Assembly: GCA_964389025.1 (NCBI GenBank)
Contig: CAYMCQ010000044.1
Coordinates: forward strand, 1 to 31,997
Direction of reading: 5' to 3'
DNA length: 31,997 nt
Source of the DNA: CAYMCQ01 sp964389025
Lineage (GTDB): Bacteria; Verrucomicrobiota; Verrucomicrobiia; Limisphaerales; CAYMCQ01
Below, in pieces: positions 7,563-15,311 of the stretch. The stretch's first letter is position 1. Each line of letters opens with the position of its first letter. The notes under the pieces were generated by a model that searched no databases, had not been told where the DNA came from, and saw only the letters and a program-made list of their open reading frames with translations. A program made the translations under genes and the position numbers.

Positions 7563-8867
7563 TCAGCAGCCAACGATTCGTTCCGTTTTCAGATACGGTT
7601 GCAACGGCGCTGGAACCAGCACCGAGCCATCCGCCTGTTGATAAGTTTCGACGAGCGACACGAACAAGCGCGACAAAGCCACGCCGCTGCCATTGAGGAT
7701 GTGCGGGAATTTATTTTCGCCGGTTTCGGTTTTGTAACGCATGTTCATCCGGCGCGCCTGAAAATCCTCGCAGTTCGACACGCTGGAAACTTCCAGATAG
7801 CTCCCCTGCCCCGGCGCCCACACTTCGATGTCGTAGGTCTTCGCACTGGCGAATCCCATGTCGCCAGAGCAAAGCAGCACGACACGATAATGCAGCCCGA
7901 GCAATTGCAGAACACGCTCGGCATTTGCGAGCATTTTTTCGTGCTCATCGTAGCCGTGCTCTGGCTTCGTGATTTTTATCAGTTCAACCTTGTCGAATTG
8001 ATGCACCCGAATCATGCCGCGCGTTCCGACGCCCGCCGCGCCAGCCTCGCCACGAAAGCATGGCGTGTAAGCGCAGTAGTAAATCGGAAGTTGTTTCTCG
8101 GATAAAATTTCTTCGCGATGAATGTTGGCAACGGGAGTTTCCGCCGTTGGAATCAAATAAAGTTTTCCCAGCTCCTCGGTCTTGTCGCCTTCAACGACGC
8201 CGTAATATTGGTCCTTGAACTTGGGAAATTGCCCGACACCCTCCAAACAATGCGGCGCGACGGCAAACGGCGGCGAAACTTCCGTGTAGCCGTGCTCGCT
8301 CGTGTGCAGGTCCATCAGAAATTGAATCAACGCGCGCTCCAGCTTCGCGCCCCAATTCGTATAAAGAACAAAGCCACTGCCGGAAAGTTTAGCAGCGCGA
8401 TGAAAATCCACGAGCTTCAGCGATTCGCAAATCTCGACGTGAGTTTTCGGTTTGAAATCAAACTTAGGCTTCTCGCCGTGAGCGCGGACTTCCTTGTTGT
8501 CCTCTGCGGATTTGCCAGTTGGAACGGACTCGTGCGGCAGATTCGGCAGTGTGAGCATCAACTTGTGCCGCTCGCCATCCGCGTTGGCCGCGAGTTTTTC
8601 CAGTTCGGAAATCTTATCGCCGAGTTCGCGCGTCTCTTTTTTCTTCGCCTCGGCTTCTTTGGTTTTCTTTTGCCCCATCAACGCACCGATTTCCTTCGAG
8701 ACGCGATTTCGCTGCGCTTTGAGTTTCTCGACTTCTCCTAGATTCTTTCGCCAGTCGTCGTCCAGCCGCAGCAGTTCGTCAACTTTCAACTCCTCCCCTG
8801 CCCCGCGCGATGCGAGGCGTTGGCGGACAAAATCCGGCTTGTCACGAATCAGTTTTATATCGAGCAC
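7563..8867 (-). CDS. serS: Seryl-tRNA synthetase
   Basis: Class II aminoacyl-tRNA synthetase charging tRNA-Ser (and tRNA-Sec where present). It is 434 aa, the usual length. The N-terminal region MLDIKLIRDKPDFVRQRLA leads into a long coiled-coil arm (about residues 30-105, rich in K, E and A) that grips the tRNA variable arm. The catalytic core shows motif 1 around GYTEVSPPF, motif 2 in CFRGEAGAAGVGTRGMIRVHQF, and motif 3 in NGSGVALSRLFVSLVETYQ with its ATP-binding arginine. The start codon is GTG at 8867, directly at the predicted transcription start of a strong promoter. First gene of a probable serS-glgA unit. Confidence 0.97.
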   Translation of the reverse strand: MLDIKLIRDKPDFVRQRLASRGAGEELKVDELLRLDDDWRKNLGEVEKLKAQRNRVSKEIGALMGQKKTKEAEAKKKETRELGDKISELEKLAANADGERHKLMLTLPNLPHESVPTGKSAEDNKEVRAHGEKPKFDFKPKTHVEICESLKLVDFHRAAKLSGSGFVLYTNWGAKLERALIQFLMDLHTSEHGYTEVSPPFAVAPHCLEGVGQFPKFKDQYYGVVEGDKTEELGKLYLIPTAETPVANIHREEILSEKQLPIYYCAYTPCFRGEAGAAGVGTRGMIRVHQFDKVELIKITKPEHGYDEHEKMLANAERVLQLLGLHYRVVLLCSGDMGFASAKTYDIEVWAPGQGSYLEVSSVSNCEDFQARRMNMRYKTETGENKFPHILNGSGVALSRLFVSLVETYQQADGSVLVPAPLQPYLKTERIVGC

Positions 8868-8873
8868 GCGCGG

Positions 8874-8901
8874 ATTATAGAAACGAGTCCGTCGTCGGCA
8901 A
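8874..8901 (-). promoter_or_regulatory. Putative sigma-70-type promoter of serS
   Basis: On the minus strand TTGCCG (8901-8896) is followed by a 16-base spacer and a perfect TATAAT (8879-8874). The GTG start of serS begins 6 bases after the -10 box, about where transcription would start, so the message may be leaderless. Confidence 0.5.
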
Positions 8902-9039
8902 GGAGGAAGGCGGTCGCATTTTGTTGTTTCGATTTCAAATGAGCCCTTGACTGTTTTAGGCGAATTACTAACGTCTGCGAAACAGCTTCCCGTTCGATAT
9001 GAGTGTTATGGAAAACAGGCTCGTGTGTAGCTCTCGCTT

Positions 9040-10074
9040 ATGAAGCGAAACGTTGTAGTCACGGTCGTGTTGCTCGCTGGCCTCTTGCTGCTGGCGGTGC
9101 TCCTGCAACAGAATCGCAAGTCCAAACTGGACACCGGCACACAGTCGGGGACGAATCAGCCAGCGCAGACTTTGCGGAAGGTGGTGGTAAATGAGGCGGC
9201 GCGCACGCTTCTTTACATCCCGCTCTACTATGCACTCGAAAGCGGTTACTTCCGCGACGCGGGACTCGACGTTAAAATCGTGACCGGCGGCACGGCGACT
9301 ACGGCATTTGCAGCGATGGTCAGTGGCGAAGCAGAGTTTTCGGTGGCTGACCCGATGTATGTGCCAATCGCACAGGAGAAGGGTGGTGACGCGCGAGTTG
9401 TCGCGCAAGTCGTCGGTCGGATCGCAGTGTGGGGCGTTGTGAAAGACCCGGCGCTCAACATCGCTGGCCCAGCCGATGTCCGGGGCAAGCGCATTGCGAC
9501 TCACCAAAAGCCGATGACTGCATACACCTACACGGTGCGCTGGTTGCGGGACGGTGGACTTGATCCTGAAAAAGATGTCACGCTCATCACGGGCGCGCCG
9601 GGTTCGGAAATTGCCGCGCTGACGGCAGGGCAGGCGGATGTGATGTTCTCGCTTGAGCCAAACACATCACGGGTCGTGTTGCAGGGAGGCAAGGTGATTT
9701 TTTCTTTCCCGCAAGCTTTAGGCGATCAAATTTTCACGGGCTTGATGACGAAGGAATCCTTCGCGAAACAGAATCGCACGACGGTTGAAAATGTTGTTCG
9801 CGCGCTTCAGCGGTCGCTGAACGAGCTTCACGCCGATCCGGACAAAGCGTTGCCTGCCGCGAAAAAATTTTTCCCGCAAGTTGACGAGCCGGTTCTGAAA
9901 GCAGCACTCAAAAGGATAACGAGCGAGGAAGTCCTTCCAAAAAGCGTCCTCGTCTCGGAAGATTCCTGGAACAACGCGATCAAAGTTCGAGTGGACGCCG
10001 GAGACCTTAAGCGCGCATTCACTCGCCAAGAAAGTTGTGACGTAGCAATCATGGAAAAATCCACTAAACCTTAA
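9040..10074 (+). CDS. NMT1/SsuA-type ABC transporter substrate-binding protein
   Basis: A 344-aa binding protein of the NitT/TauT class (nitrate, sulfonates, thiamine precursors and similar small molecules). The N-terminus is a membrane anchor (about residues 4-22) with no lipobox cysteine and no clear cleavage site, so it is probably tethered facing the periplasm. Family features are IPLYYALESGYFRDAGLDVKI, the ligand-region segment SVADPMYVP (DPM at 104-106), DVRGKRIATHQKPMT and AALTAGQADVMFSLEP. It opens a seven-gene run containing a matching ATPase and permease, so these three form an importer. The ligand cannot be read from sequence. No strong Shine-Dalgarno precedes the ATG. A weak upstream TTGACT (8947-8952) lacks a good -10. 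Confidence 0.85.
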   Translation: MKRNVVVTVVLLAGLLLLAVLLQQNRKSKLDTGTQSGTNQPAQTLRKVVVNEAARTLLYIPLYYALESGYFRDAGLDVKIVTGGTATTAFAAMVSGEAEFSVADPMYVPIAQEKGGDARVVAQVVGRIAVWGVVKDPALNIAGPADVRGKRIATHQKPMTAYTYTVRWLRDGGLDPEKDVTLITGAPGSEIAALTAGQADVMFSLEPNTSRVVLQGGKVIFSFPQALGDQIFTGLMTKESFAKQNRTTVENVVRALQRSLNELHADPDKALPAAKKFFPQVDEPVLKAALKRITSEEVLPKSVLVSEDSWNNAIKVRVDAGDLKRAFTRQESCDVAIMEKSTKP

Positions 10075-10095
10075 ATCAAGCGTCTCTCACGACCC

Positions 10096-11202
10096 ATGCC
10101 AACACAACGCGCGCGAACACCGACAGTGGTCCTTGCGACCAACTCTCCGCTATATGCGCCCATTCTGTTGGCACAGGCTGAACGTATCAACCAAACGTGT
10201 GCAAATATGCGGCTCGAACTGGCTGCATATCCGCCGTCGTTTCAAAGAAGCCCAACGGATGTCGATCCGTTTATTGATCGAATCCTCTCTCAAACAAATG
10301 TCGATACGGAGATTCTGATTGGAATCGGTGACCCTATGCGCATAACGGCAGTCCCTCAAGATAGGGGCAAATATGCCGAACCAAAGGTTATTGGCGGGAT
10401 GCTTCAGAAGATGTGCTATTGGTTGGTGGACCGCAGAGATTTCAAAAACGGTGGCAACGGCTGGGAGGAAGCCTTTGAGCGCGTTCTCGTTCACCCAAAG
10501 GGCATGACGGGTTTCACCGTCCCTTGTTACGATTATTACATTCGCACAAAGGCGACCGATCTCTCGACGTTCACCCAACGTCTATGGGACGACACTGATC
10601 CGAATGATGAGCGCGGAGGATATGACCGGATTAATTCCATGCTGACCAAGGAGCAGAAGCCTCCTCGCAAGCCGCTCGCTTTCATCACAATGAATCCGCT
10701 ACATGCGTCCGAGGCGGCGAGCTTTGCGAGGGACTACACAATGGTGCGTCCCTTCATTGATCAGCCTCACTTTTCCGACGCGGTTATGACTGGAATCATC
10801 GTTGCAACCGACATCGCAAACGCCGCCGCCAGTCATGAGGGACGCGCAATTCACGAATTTAAGGAAGGGGTTGCTACCGCGATAGAATACATACTCCACG
10901 ATCCTTTATTGTCTGCATATCGACTCTATCGTGCCCACGAAAAAGACCGCATTAAGATCTACAATCCGATGAACGACCTTGTGCATCCGTTCTTCAGGAA
11001 CTGGTCGCCGCAAGAATTAGCTGAAGCGTTGCGTATCCTCAAAAAGTTTGAGGCTTTCAATCCTTCACCAACGTTAGGAATCAAAGCAGTGCAATGGCAG
11101 AAGACTAAAGCCATGCGAGAGATTGTTGAGCCGGTTTTGACGGATATGGAAAAGCGCAGAAGTGTGAAAACGCTAACCGATGCGGCCTGCTTATATGAGT
11201 GA
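10096..11202 (+). CDS. Signal-less protein resembling the neighbouring binding protein, 368 aa
   Basis: I do not recognise a named family. It begins 21 bp after the binding-protein gene and has no signal peptide or membrane segment, so it is probably cytoplasmic. Compared by eye with its neighbour, it keeps the order PLYAPILLAQAER (near IPLYYALESGYF), then GDPM (DPM at 79-81, against 104-106), a P-x-D/E-R/K-G stretch and HPKGMTGFT (133-141, against HQKPMTAYT at 155-163). The DPM-to-histidine spacing is 54 residues here and 51 there. I infer a divergent copy of the type II periplasmic-binding fold working inside the cell as a ligand sensor or, as in yeast THI5, an enzyme. The C-terminal 150 residues are unmatched. 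It overlaps the next gene by 8 bp (ATGAGTGA). Confidence 0.55.
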   Translation: MPTQRARTPTVVLATNSPLYAPILLAQAERINQTCANMRLELAAYPPSFQRSPTDVDPFIDRILSQTNVDTEILIGIGDPMRITAVPQDRGKYAEPKVIGGMLQKMCYWLVDRRDFKNGGNGWEEAFERVLVHPKGMTGFTVPCYDYYIRTKATDLSTFTQRLWDDTDPNDERGGYDRINSMLTKEQKPPRKPLAFITMNPLHASEAASFARDYTMVRPFIDQPHFSDAVMTGIIVATDIANAAASHEGRAIHEFKEGVATAIEYILHDPLLSAYRLYRAHEKDRIKIYNPMNDLVHPFFRNWSPQELAEALRILKKFEAFNPSPTLGIKAVQWQKTKAMREIVEPVLTDMEKRRSVKTLTDAACLYE

Positions 11203-12217
11203 GAAAAATGAGCCGCACGTAATCCCCAGTGTCGCCGTTTCATCGGAAGCGCCGACCCAGCGATCGCCCGCCGGCGAAACGCTGCCGGCCAGCGAAGCTC
11301 TCGAACCAAGAGAGCCCTCGAATAACAAAGCATTGATGAAGATGGAAACAAGCGCGCCTTCACGCCCAGTCGTGGTTGCTGGTTCTTTGATCGCGACGAA
11401 GGCGATGCGGTGGAGTGATACATCTTCGGAAGACCTGCTAAAAGAGGTAATGCGCCGAAGCACACTAGAAAGAGACCTAGCCTCTCAGGGCGAAAAGCAC
11501 ATTCAAGAATTGCGCCTTTGGGACAAGAAACACGGTCGGCAGAAGCGGGTGTTTTGGTTTTGCCTGTTGTGCATTAGTTGCGGCCTATTGTGGTTGTCAT
11601 TGTCCAAAGGCTGGGAATTTGTTGATTCGGAAAGGCCATACCGGGAATTTAACAGGCTGCTCGTCAAGAACCCTGAAGTGATCTTTGAAGAAGATGCCCG
11701 CCGCACTTTAACCCCTGAGGTCTGGACCGAAACATTAGCTGACCAATGGAAGCGGTTGTCGCCGGAAGCAAAGTCGAGTTTCGTTGATGACCGGAAGAGA
11801 TTAATCTTGTGGCAAGCTTGTCTCGCCACGTTGTTTGCCGTGCTCTCTGGGATTCTTCCTGCTGTAGTTTTGTGGAATTTGAAAGACTGGTGGACAGGTT
11901 ACTCGCCTTGGAAAGGGCTTTTGACAGCGATCTTCGCCAGTGTGATCGGCGTTGGAGCATTTACCCTCCCTTGGATTATTTGGGTTGATTACAGAAACTC
12001 CATGGTAGGCGCTTCTGCTCCACTATTGGCCGCTGCAATTCACATCCTCCATATCCGTAGCGCATTGCTGAAAGACGGAGCGTTCCCGAAATCTCACAAA
12101 CAGTCGCGAAATCAGCCCAGTCTCGTTTCTCAGGGAAGTGGCGACTCAGAAACTGACGAACGAACCAGAAAGCTTTTTGAGCAATTGAATCCTCCTTCCT
12201 CATCGGAAACGAAGTGA
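11195..12217 (+). CDS. Multi-pass membrane protein of unknown family, 340 aa
   Basis: It is not recognised. From the ATG at 11195 (overlapping the previous stop as ATGAGTGA) residues 1-75 are low-complexity and rich in S, E, P and A. A charged, probably helical stretch runs to about 118. Membrane segments follow at about 119-136, 203-227 and 242-264, with a weaker one near 272-287. About 65 residues between the first two segments (from EFVDSERPYREFNRLL) form a soluble loop. The C-terminal tail is polar. An ATG at 11180 is in frame, but would enlarge the overlap. The gene overlaps the ATPase gene by 4 bp, so translation is probably coupled. It may anchor or regulate the transporter, but nothing in the sequence shows how. 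Confidence 0.6.
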   Translation: MSEKNEPHVIPSVAVSSEAPTQRSPAGETLPASEALEPREPSNNKALMKMETSAPSRPVVVAGSLIATKAMRWSDTSSEDLLKEVMRRSTLERDLASQGEKHIQELRLWDKKHGRQKRVFWFCLLCISCGLLWLSLSKGWEFVDSERPYREFNRLLVKNPEVIFEEDARRTLTPEVWTETLADQWKRLSPEAKSSFVDDRKRLILWQACLATLFAVLSGILPAVVLWNLKDWWTGYSPWKGLLTAIFASVIGVGAFTLPWIIWVDYRNSMVGASAPLLAAAIHILHIRSALLKDGAFPKSHKQSRNQPSLVSQGSGDSETDERTRKLFEQLNPPSSSETK

Positions 12218-13002
12218 TCACCGCTTGCAATATTTCGTATTCCTACCCCCCCAGACCCGCAGCACCTGGGGGAGTCGCAGTCATCGCACGACTTGATGCC
12301 ACGTTTCCGGCAGAGAAGCTCACGGTGATTGTCGGCCCAAGTGGTTGTGGTAAGACAACACTTCTGAATCTCATTGCGGGGCTGCTCCAGCCCACATCCG
12401 GTCGCGTTGACTTCCCGGAATCGCTCGGCGGAAATCCTAGACGAACGGCTTACGTGTTTCAAAGCCCGCACCTTGTTCCATGGCTGTCGGTTCGTCACAA
12501 CGCGCTTTTCGGCGCAGAGTTGGATGGAGTGTTGAGCGACGAGTTGCAGCGTCGTTGCGATGAACGCCTAGCTGCTTACGGGTTGAAAGGCTTTGAGACT
12601 TCACTGCCACATACTTTGAGCGGCGGCATGCAGCATCGAGTCGCCCTGCTTCGCGCACTCTTGTCGGGCGCGAAGGTGCTGCTGCTAGACGAGCCGTATG
12701 CCAATTCAGACTTTATTCTTCGTCGAGAGTTGCAGTCGGAGTTGTCCGAATCCATTTCACGCGAAAACCTGGTGGCTGTTCTCGTGACGCACGATTTGAC
12801 CGAGGCCGCAAGGATGGCAGATGACATTGTGGTGTTGAGCGAACGTCCGGCCGAAGTCGTGGATAAATTCTCCATCCCCATTTCCCGCGAAGCCCGTCTC
12901 AAAGGCGAGCCTGATGCGATTCGCGATTTGGCCGAGTATCTGTCGCGCCTTGAGCGTGCGGTTTCAAATTCAAGGAGAGCACAAAACGAATCTGCATTGT
13001 GA
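12214..13002 (+). CDS. ABC transporter ATP-binding protein, SsuB/TauB type
   Basis: This 262-aa ATPase powers the importer formed with the binding protein and permease in this operon. Walker A is GPSGCGKTT, the Q-loop is FQSPHLVPW, the signature is LSGGMQHRVALLRALL, Walker B is VLLLDEP and the switch histidine is in VTHDLTEA. The D-loop reads YANSD rather than the usual FGALD. The start is GTG at 12214, overlapping the previous TGA by 4 bp (GTGA), and the gene ends in the same kind of GTGA overlap with the permease, a layout favouring coupled translation. FQSP-L-PW after Walker A and the length place it in the nitrate/sulfonate/taurine group. Confidence 0.93.
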   Translation: MITACNISYSYPPRPAAPGGVAVIARLDATFPAEKLTVIVGPSGCGKTTLLNLIAGLLQPTSGRVDFPESLGGNPRRTAYVFQSPHLVPWLSVRHNALFGAELDGVLSDELQRRCDERLAAYGLKGFETSLPHTLSGGMQHRVALLRALLSGAKVLLLDEPYANSDFILRRELQSELSESISRENLVAVLVTHDLTEAARMADDIVVLSERPAEVVDKFSIPISREARLKGEPDAIRDLAEYLSRLERAVSNSRRAQNESAL

Positions 13003-13763
13003 AAAGCTCTGCTCTCATCAATCTTTTACGACTATTGCCCGCACTCGCCATTCTGACGGCCTGGCAGCTTGCGGCGAATCAGTGGCCGAATCTCGACTTC
13101 ACAACGGGATCACCTGTTGGAATCGCACGCGAACTTCGAGTTCTCATCGGCACGGAAACTCTGTTCAGGGACTTTGGCATCACGCTGGCGGAAGCCGTCC
13201 TCGGATTTCTGTCAGGAACGGTTGTCGGGACAGCTTTGGGGCTTTTTCTGTGGAGCATGAGAACCACCTACGACGTGCTTCGCCCATATCTGCTCGCCCT
13301 TGGTGCGCTTCCAATCGTGGCACTTGGGCCGATGATGATTTTCTGGTTTGGCACGGGGATGCTTTCCAAAGTTGTTCTCGGCTTTCTTGCGACCGTGGTA
13401 ATTGCCATCACACAGTCTTACACGGGCGCGCGCGAAGCGGATTCCGATCTCCTAAAAATGGTTCAAGCTTTCGGTGGAACGCGCCGCCAGGCTTTCTGGA
13501 AAATTGTTGTTCCATCCGCCGCACTGTGGGTTGTGGCTGGAATCCGCATCAACGTGAGCATGGCTTTGCTTGCAGCATTCGTCGGCGAATTCATCGCATC
13601 GCGGATGGGGCTGGGGCATCTCATCATAACAGCAGAAGGGCTTTACAACGTAAACCAAATCTGGTGTGGCATCGGCGGCATTCTTCTGATAGCATTTCTC
13701 CTTCATTTCTCTACATTTCCGCTCGAACGATGGGCGAGCAAACTCAAACCAACACGCAACTAA
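12999..13763 (+). CDS. ABC transporter permease, SsuC/TauC type
   Basis: A 254-aa BPD_transp_1 permease with about six membrane segments. The cytoplasmic coupling loop is recognisable around MVQAFGGTRRQAFWKIVVPSAALWVVAGIRI (the EAA motif with the expected glycine and the IVxPxA ending), typical of NitT/TauT importers. LGALPIVALGPMMIFWFG is the usual conserved block before it. The start is GTG at 12999, overlapping the ATPase stop by 4 bp. It pairs with the ATPase and the binding protein of this operon. The gene for the 333-aa unknown protein starts 12 bp downstream. Confidence 0.93.
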   Translation: MKSSALINLLRLLPALAILTAWQLAANQWPNLDFTTGSPVGIARELRVLIGTETLFRDFGITLAEAVLGFLSGTVVGTALGLFLWSMRTTYDVLRPYLLALGALPIVALGPMMIFWFGTGMLSKVVLGFLATVVIAITQSYTGAREADSDLLKMVQAFGGTRRQAFWKIVVPSAALWVVAGIRINVSMALLAAFVGEFIASRMGLGHLIITAEGLYNVNQIWCGIGGILLIAFLLHFSTFPLERWASKLKPTRN

Positions 13764-13775
13764 AGGAACAAGCAT

Positions 13776-14777
13776 ATGGCATGTCGAATCGCAGATAACA
13801 AACCGCTCGCGAGACTTTCGCGAGAACTCGGCATCGCGCCGCGTTGCCACGGCAAACGGCGCGAGTGCATTCAAGGATTTGAATCGCATGGCGATGGTTT
13901 CGTAATGGGAGCTGCTGGCGCGGCTATCGGCTATTGTCAGGCACTTTTCGCCAACGCAGGAAACCCGCGCCGTCACACCGAGAAAGTCCAGCGGCTCTTG
14001 CGTGAGATCGAAGCGCCGTGGTGCGAGAGCCATGAGCTTCAATGGGGCTACCGTCTCAACGCAACCGCCACAGATTTCGTTTCCGACGCGTGCGCGCCGC
14101 TGCTCGGAAGCGGACGAGTGCCGATTCTCATTACGGCGTTAGACCCGGCCCGCCAGGGAGACGAACTCAAGGCGATTCTCGAAACTGCGCCCGCTATTCC
14201 GAACCCGGAAAGCATTCTTGTGCGTGTAGTGTTGAACAGTGCCGAGTCTGCAAGCGCGATGAGTGTCATCCTGAAAGACTTGCTTGCCAAAGCGCGAGCG
14301 CAGCGGCGAATGCCAAACTGGTGGCCGCTTCTTCAAGGGGCAATGACTGTGGCAGATTGGAAATCACTCAAAGGTCAGTTGGGCGCGGATTGGGATTTCG
14401 TCAATGTGGCGGTGAACCCATTTGTGGCGGCGGATGTGTTCGCAGAAGTCGAGAGTCAGATAACGGTCGGTCAGATTCCCGTCGCGCGGGCTGATGGCAT
14501 TCATTCGGATGGACAAGTGCAGCTTCACCCAAGCGTGAAGATTCTCGGAGCTTCGGGGAGCGCCAGCTATTCAATGTCGGAATTTGCCGAGAGACTTTCT
14601 TGCCTGCCGACTGCGCCAACATTGATTGTGCTTGGCCCAAGCCAGCAAGATTGGTCCGACGGAGAAAATCAGCAGCGGATTTCTGCGCTGCTTCCGCTGG
14701 TTCGACAAGCGTGTGACCGACTTTGGGATGAACTGACGCCCAAAAGGCGCGATGAGGTATGGAAGCTAGTCGCTTGA
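13776..14777 (+). CDS. Uncharacterised protein in the transporter operon, 333 aa
   Basis: I do not recognise the family. It has no signal peptide or transmembrane segment. Cysteines cluster in the N-terminal part (C3, C24, C31, C54, C83 and C105), with CHGKRREC at 24-31 suggestive of, but not proving, metal binding. The middle and C-terminal parts look like an alpha/beta fold (VPILITALDPARQGDELKAI; APTLIVLGPSQQDW). A good Shine-Dalgarno-like AAAGGA precedes the ATG, unusual for this window. It overlaps the MOSC gene by 19 bp, so the two are likely made together. Given its neighbours it may act on the imported compound, but that is inference only. Confidence 0.6.
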   Translation: MACRIADNKPLARLSRELGIAPRCHGKRRECIQGFESHGDGFVMGAAGAAIGYCQALFANAGNPRRHTEKVQRLLREIEAPWCESHELQWGYRLNATATDFVSDACAPLLGSGRVPILITALDPARQGDELKAILETAPAIPNPESILVRVVLNSAESASAMSVILKDLLAKARAQRRMPNWWPLLQGAMTVADWKSLKGQLGADWDFVNVAVNPFVAADVFAEVESQITVGQIPVARADGIHSDGQVQLHPSVKILGASGSASYSMSEFAERLSCLPTAPTLIVLGPSQQDWSDGENQQRISALLPLVRQACDRLWDELTPKRRDEVWKLVA

Positions 14778-15250
14778 CGCGGGTCGTTGTCTCGCTCCAT
14801 TTGCATCCTGACAAGAGCGGCGAGCCGTTGAAAAGCGTGAATGAAATTCAAGTGGTCAAGGAAAAAGGAATTCTTGGCGAGCCGCGTTTTTTTGGCCGGC
14901 TCGGTCGTGATGGCCTGTCGAGCAAGCGGCAAGTTAGCTTGATGGAGCGTGAGCAGATTGATGAACACGCAAGTGCGTTCGGGATTGAGATTTTGCCGGG
15001 CAGAGTCCGCTCCAACATTGAGACGACCGGTGTGAAGCTTGTTGAGTTAGTCAATCGCAACATTCAAATCGGCGATGCTGTGCTGCACATTTCAGAAGCG
15101 CGAACTCCATGCACAAAGATGGACGCCATCTGCCACGGTCTGCGCGAAGCGAGCGGTAACGGACGCCTCGGCGTGATCGCGCAAGTCATCAGATCGGGAA
15201 CGATTCGAGTTGGCGATGAAATCGTAGCAGCCGAAGTAATGAGGCTCTAA
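14759..15250 (+). CDS. MOSC-domain protein
   Basis: A 163-aa protein built almost entirely of a MOSC domain, the C-terminal domain of molybdenum cofactor sulfurase, also found alone in YiiM-like proteins. Seen: GRDGLSSKRQVSLMEREQI, then PGRVRSNIETTGV, GDAVLHISEARTPCTKMD with the conserved cysteine, and IRVGDEI near the end. MOSC domains handle sulfur or bind the molybdenum cofactor, and YiiM-type proteins reduce N-hydroxylated bases. The ATG at 14759 overlaps the upstream gene by 19 bp. A TTG at 14774, overlapping its stop as TTGA, is an alternative matching the 4-bp overlaps elsewhere in the operon. Last gene of the operon; a T-run follows the stop. Confidence 0.88.
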   Translation: MEASRLTRVVVSLHLHPDKSGEPLKSVNEIQVVKEKGILGEPRFFGRLGRDGLSSKRQVSLMEREQIDEHASAFGIEILPGRVRSNIETTGVKLVELVNRNIQIGDAVLHISEARTPCTKMDAICHGLREASGNGRLGVIAQVIRSGTIRVGDEIVAAEVMRL

Positions 15251-15256
15251 TTTTTT

Positions 15257-15309
15257 CTGCGTTCCGGATTCCGCCTTAGAATGAGCCTCCTTACGTCGGC
15301 TGCTACGGG
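15257..15309. repeat. Possible dispersed intergenic element between convergent genes
   Basis: The short gap between the MOSC gene and the oxidoreductase gene is filled by a GC-rich block containing GAGCCTCCTTACGTCGGCTG. I recall this string as recurring in intergenic DNA of related bacteria, but that is memory, not a search, and only one copy is in this window. No strong hairpin is visible. Confidence 0.3.
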
Positions 15310-15311
15310 AT

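Noticed and set aside
12914..13798. Plus-strand open frame of 294 codons overlapping the permease gene
   Set aside because: It is the alternative frame of the permease, rich in Arg, Ser and His and without membrane segments.
15229..15256. Possible terminator after the MOSC gene (AGCC/GGCT plus T-run)
   Set aside because: Only a 4-bp stem; too weak to call, although the T-run is real.
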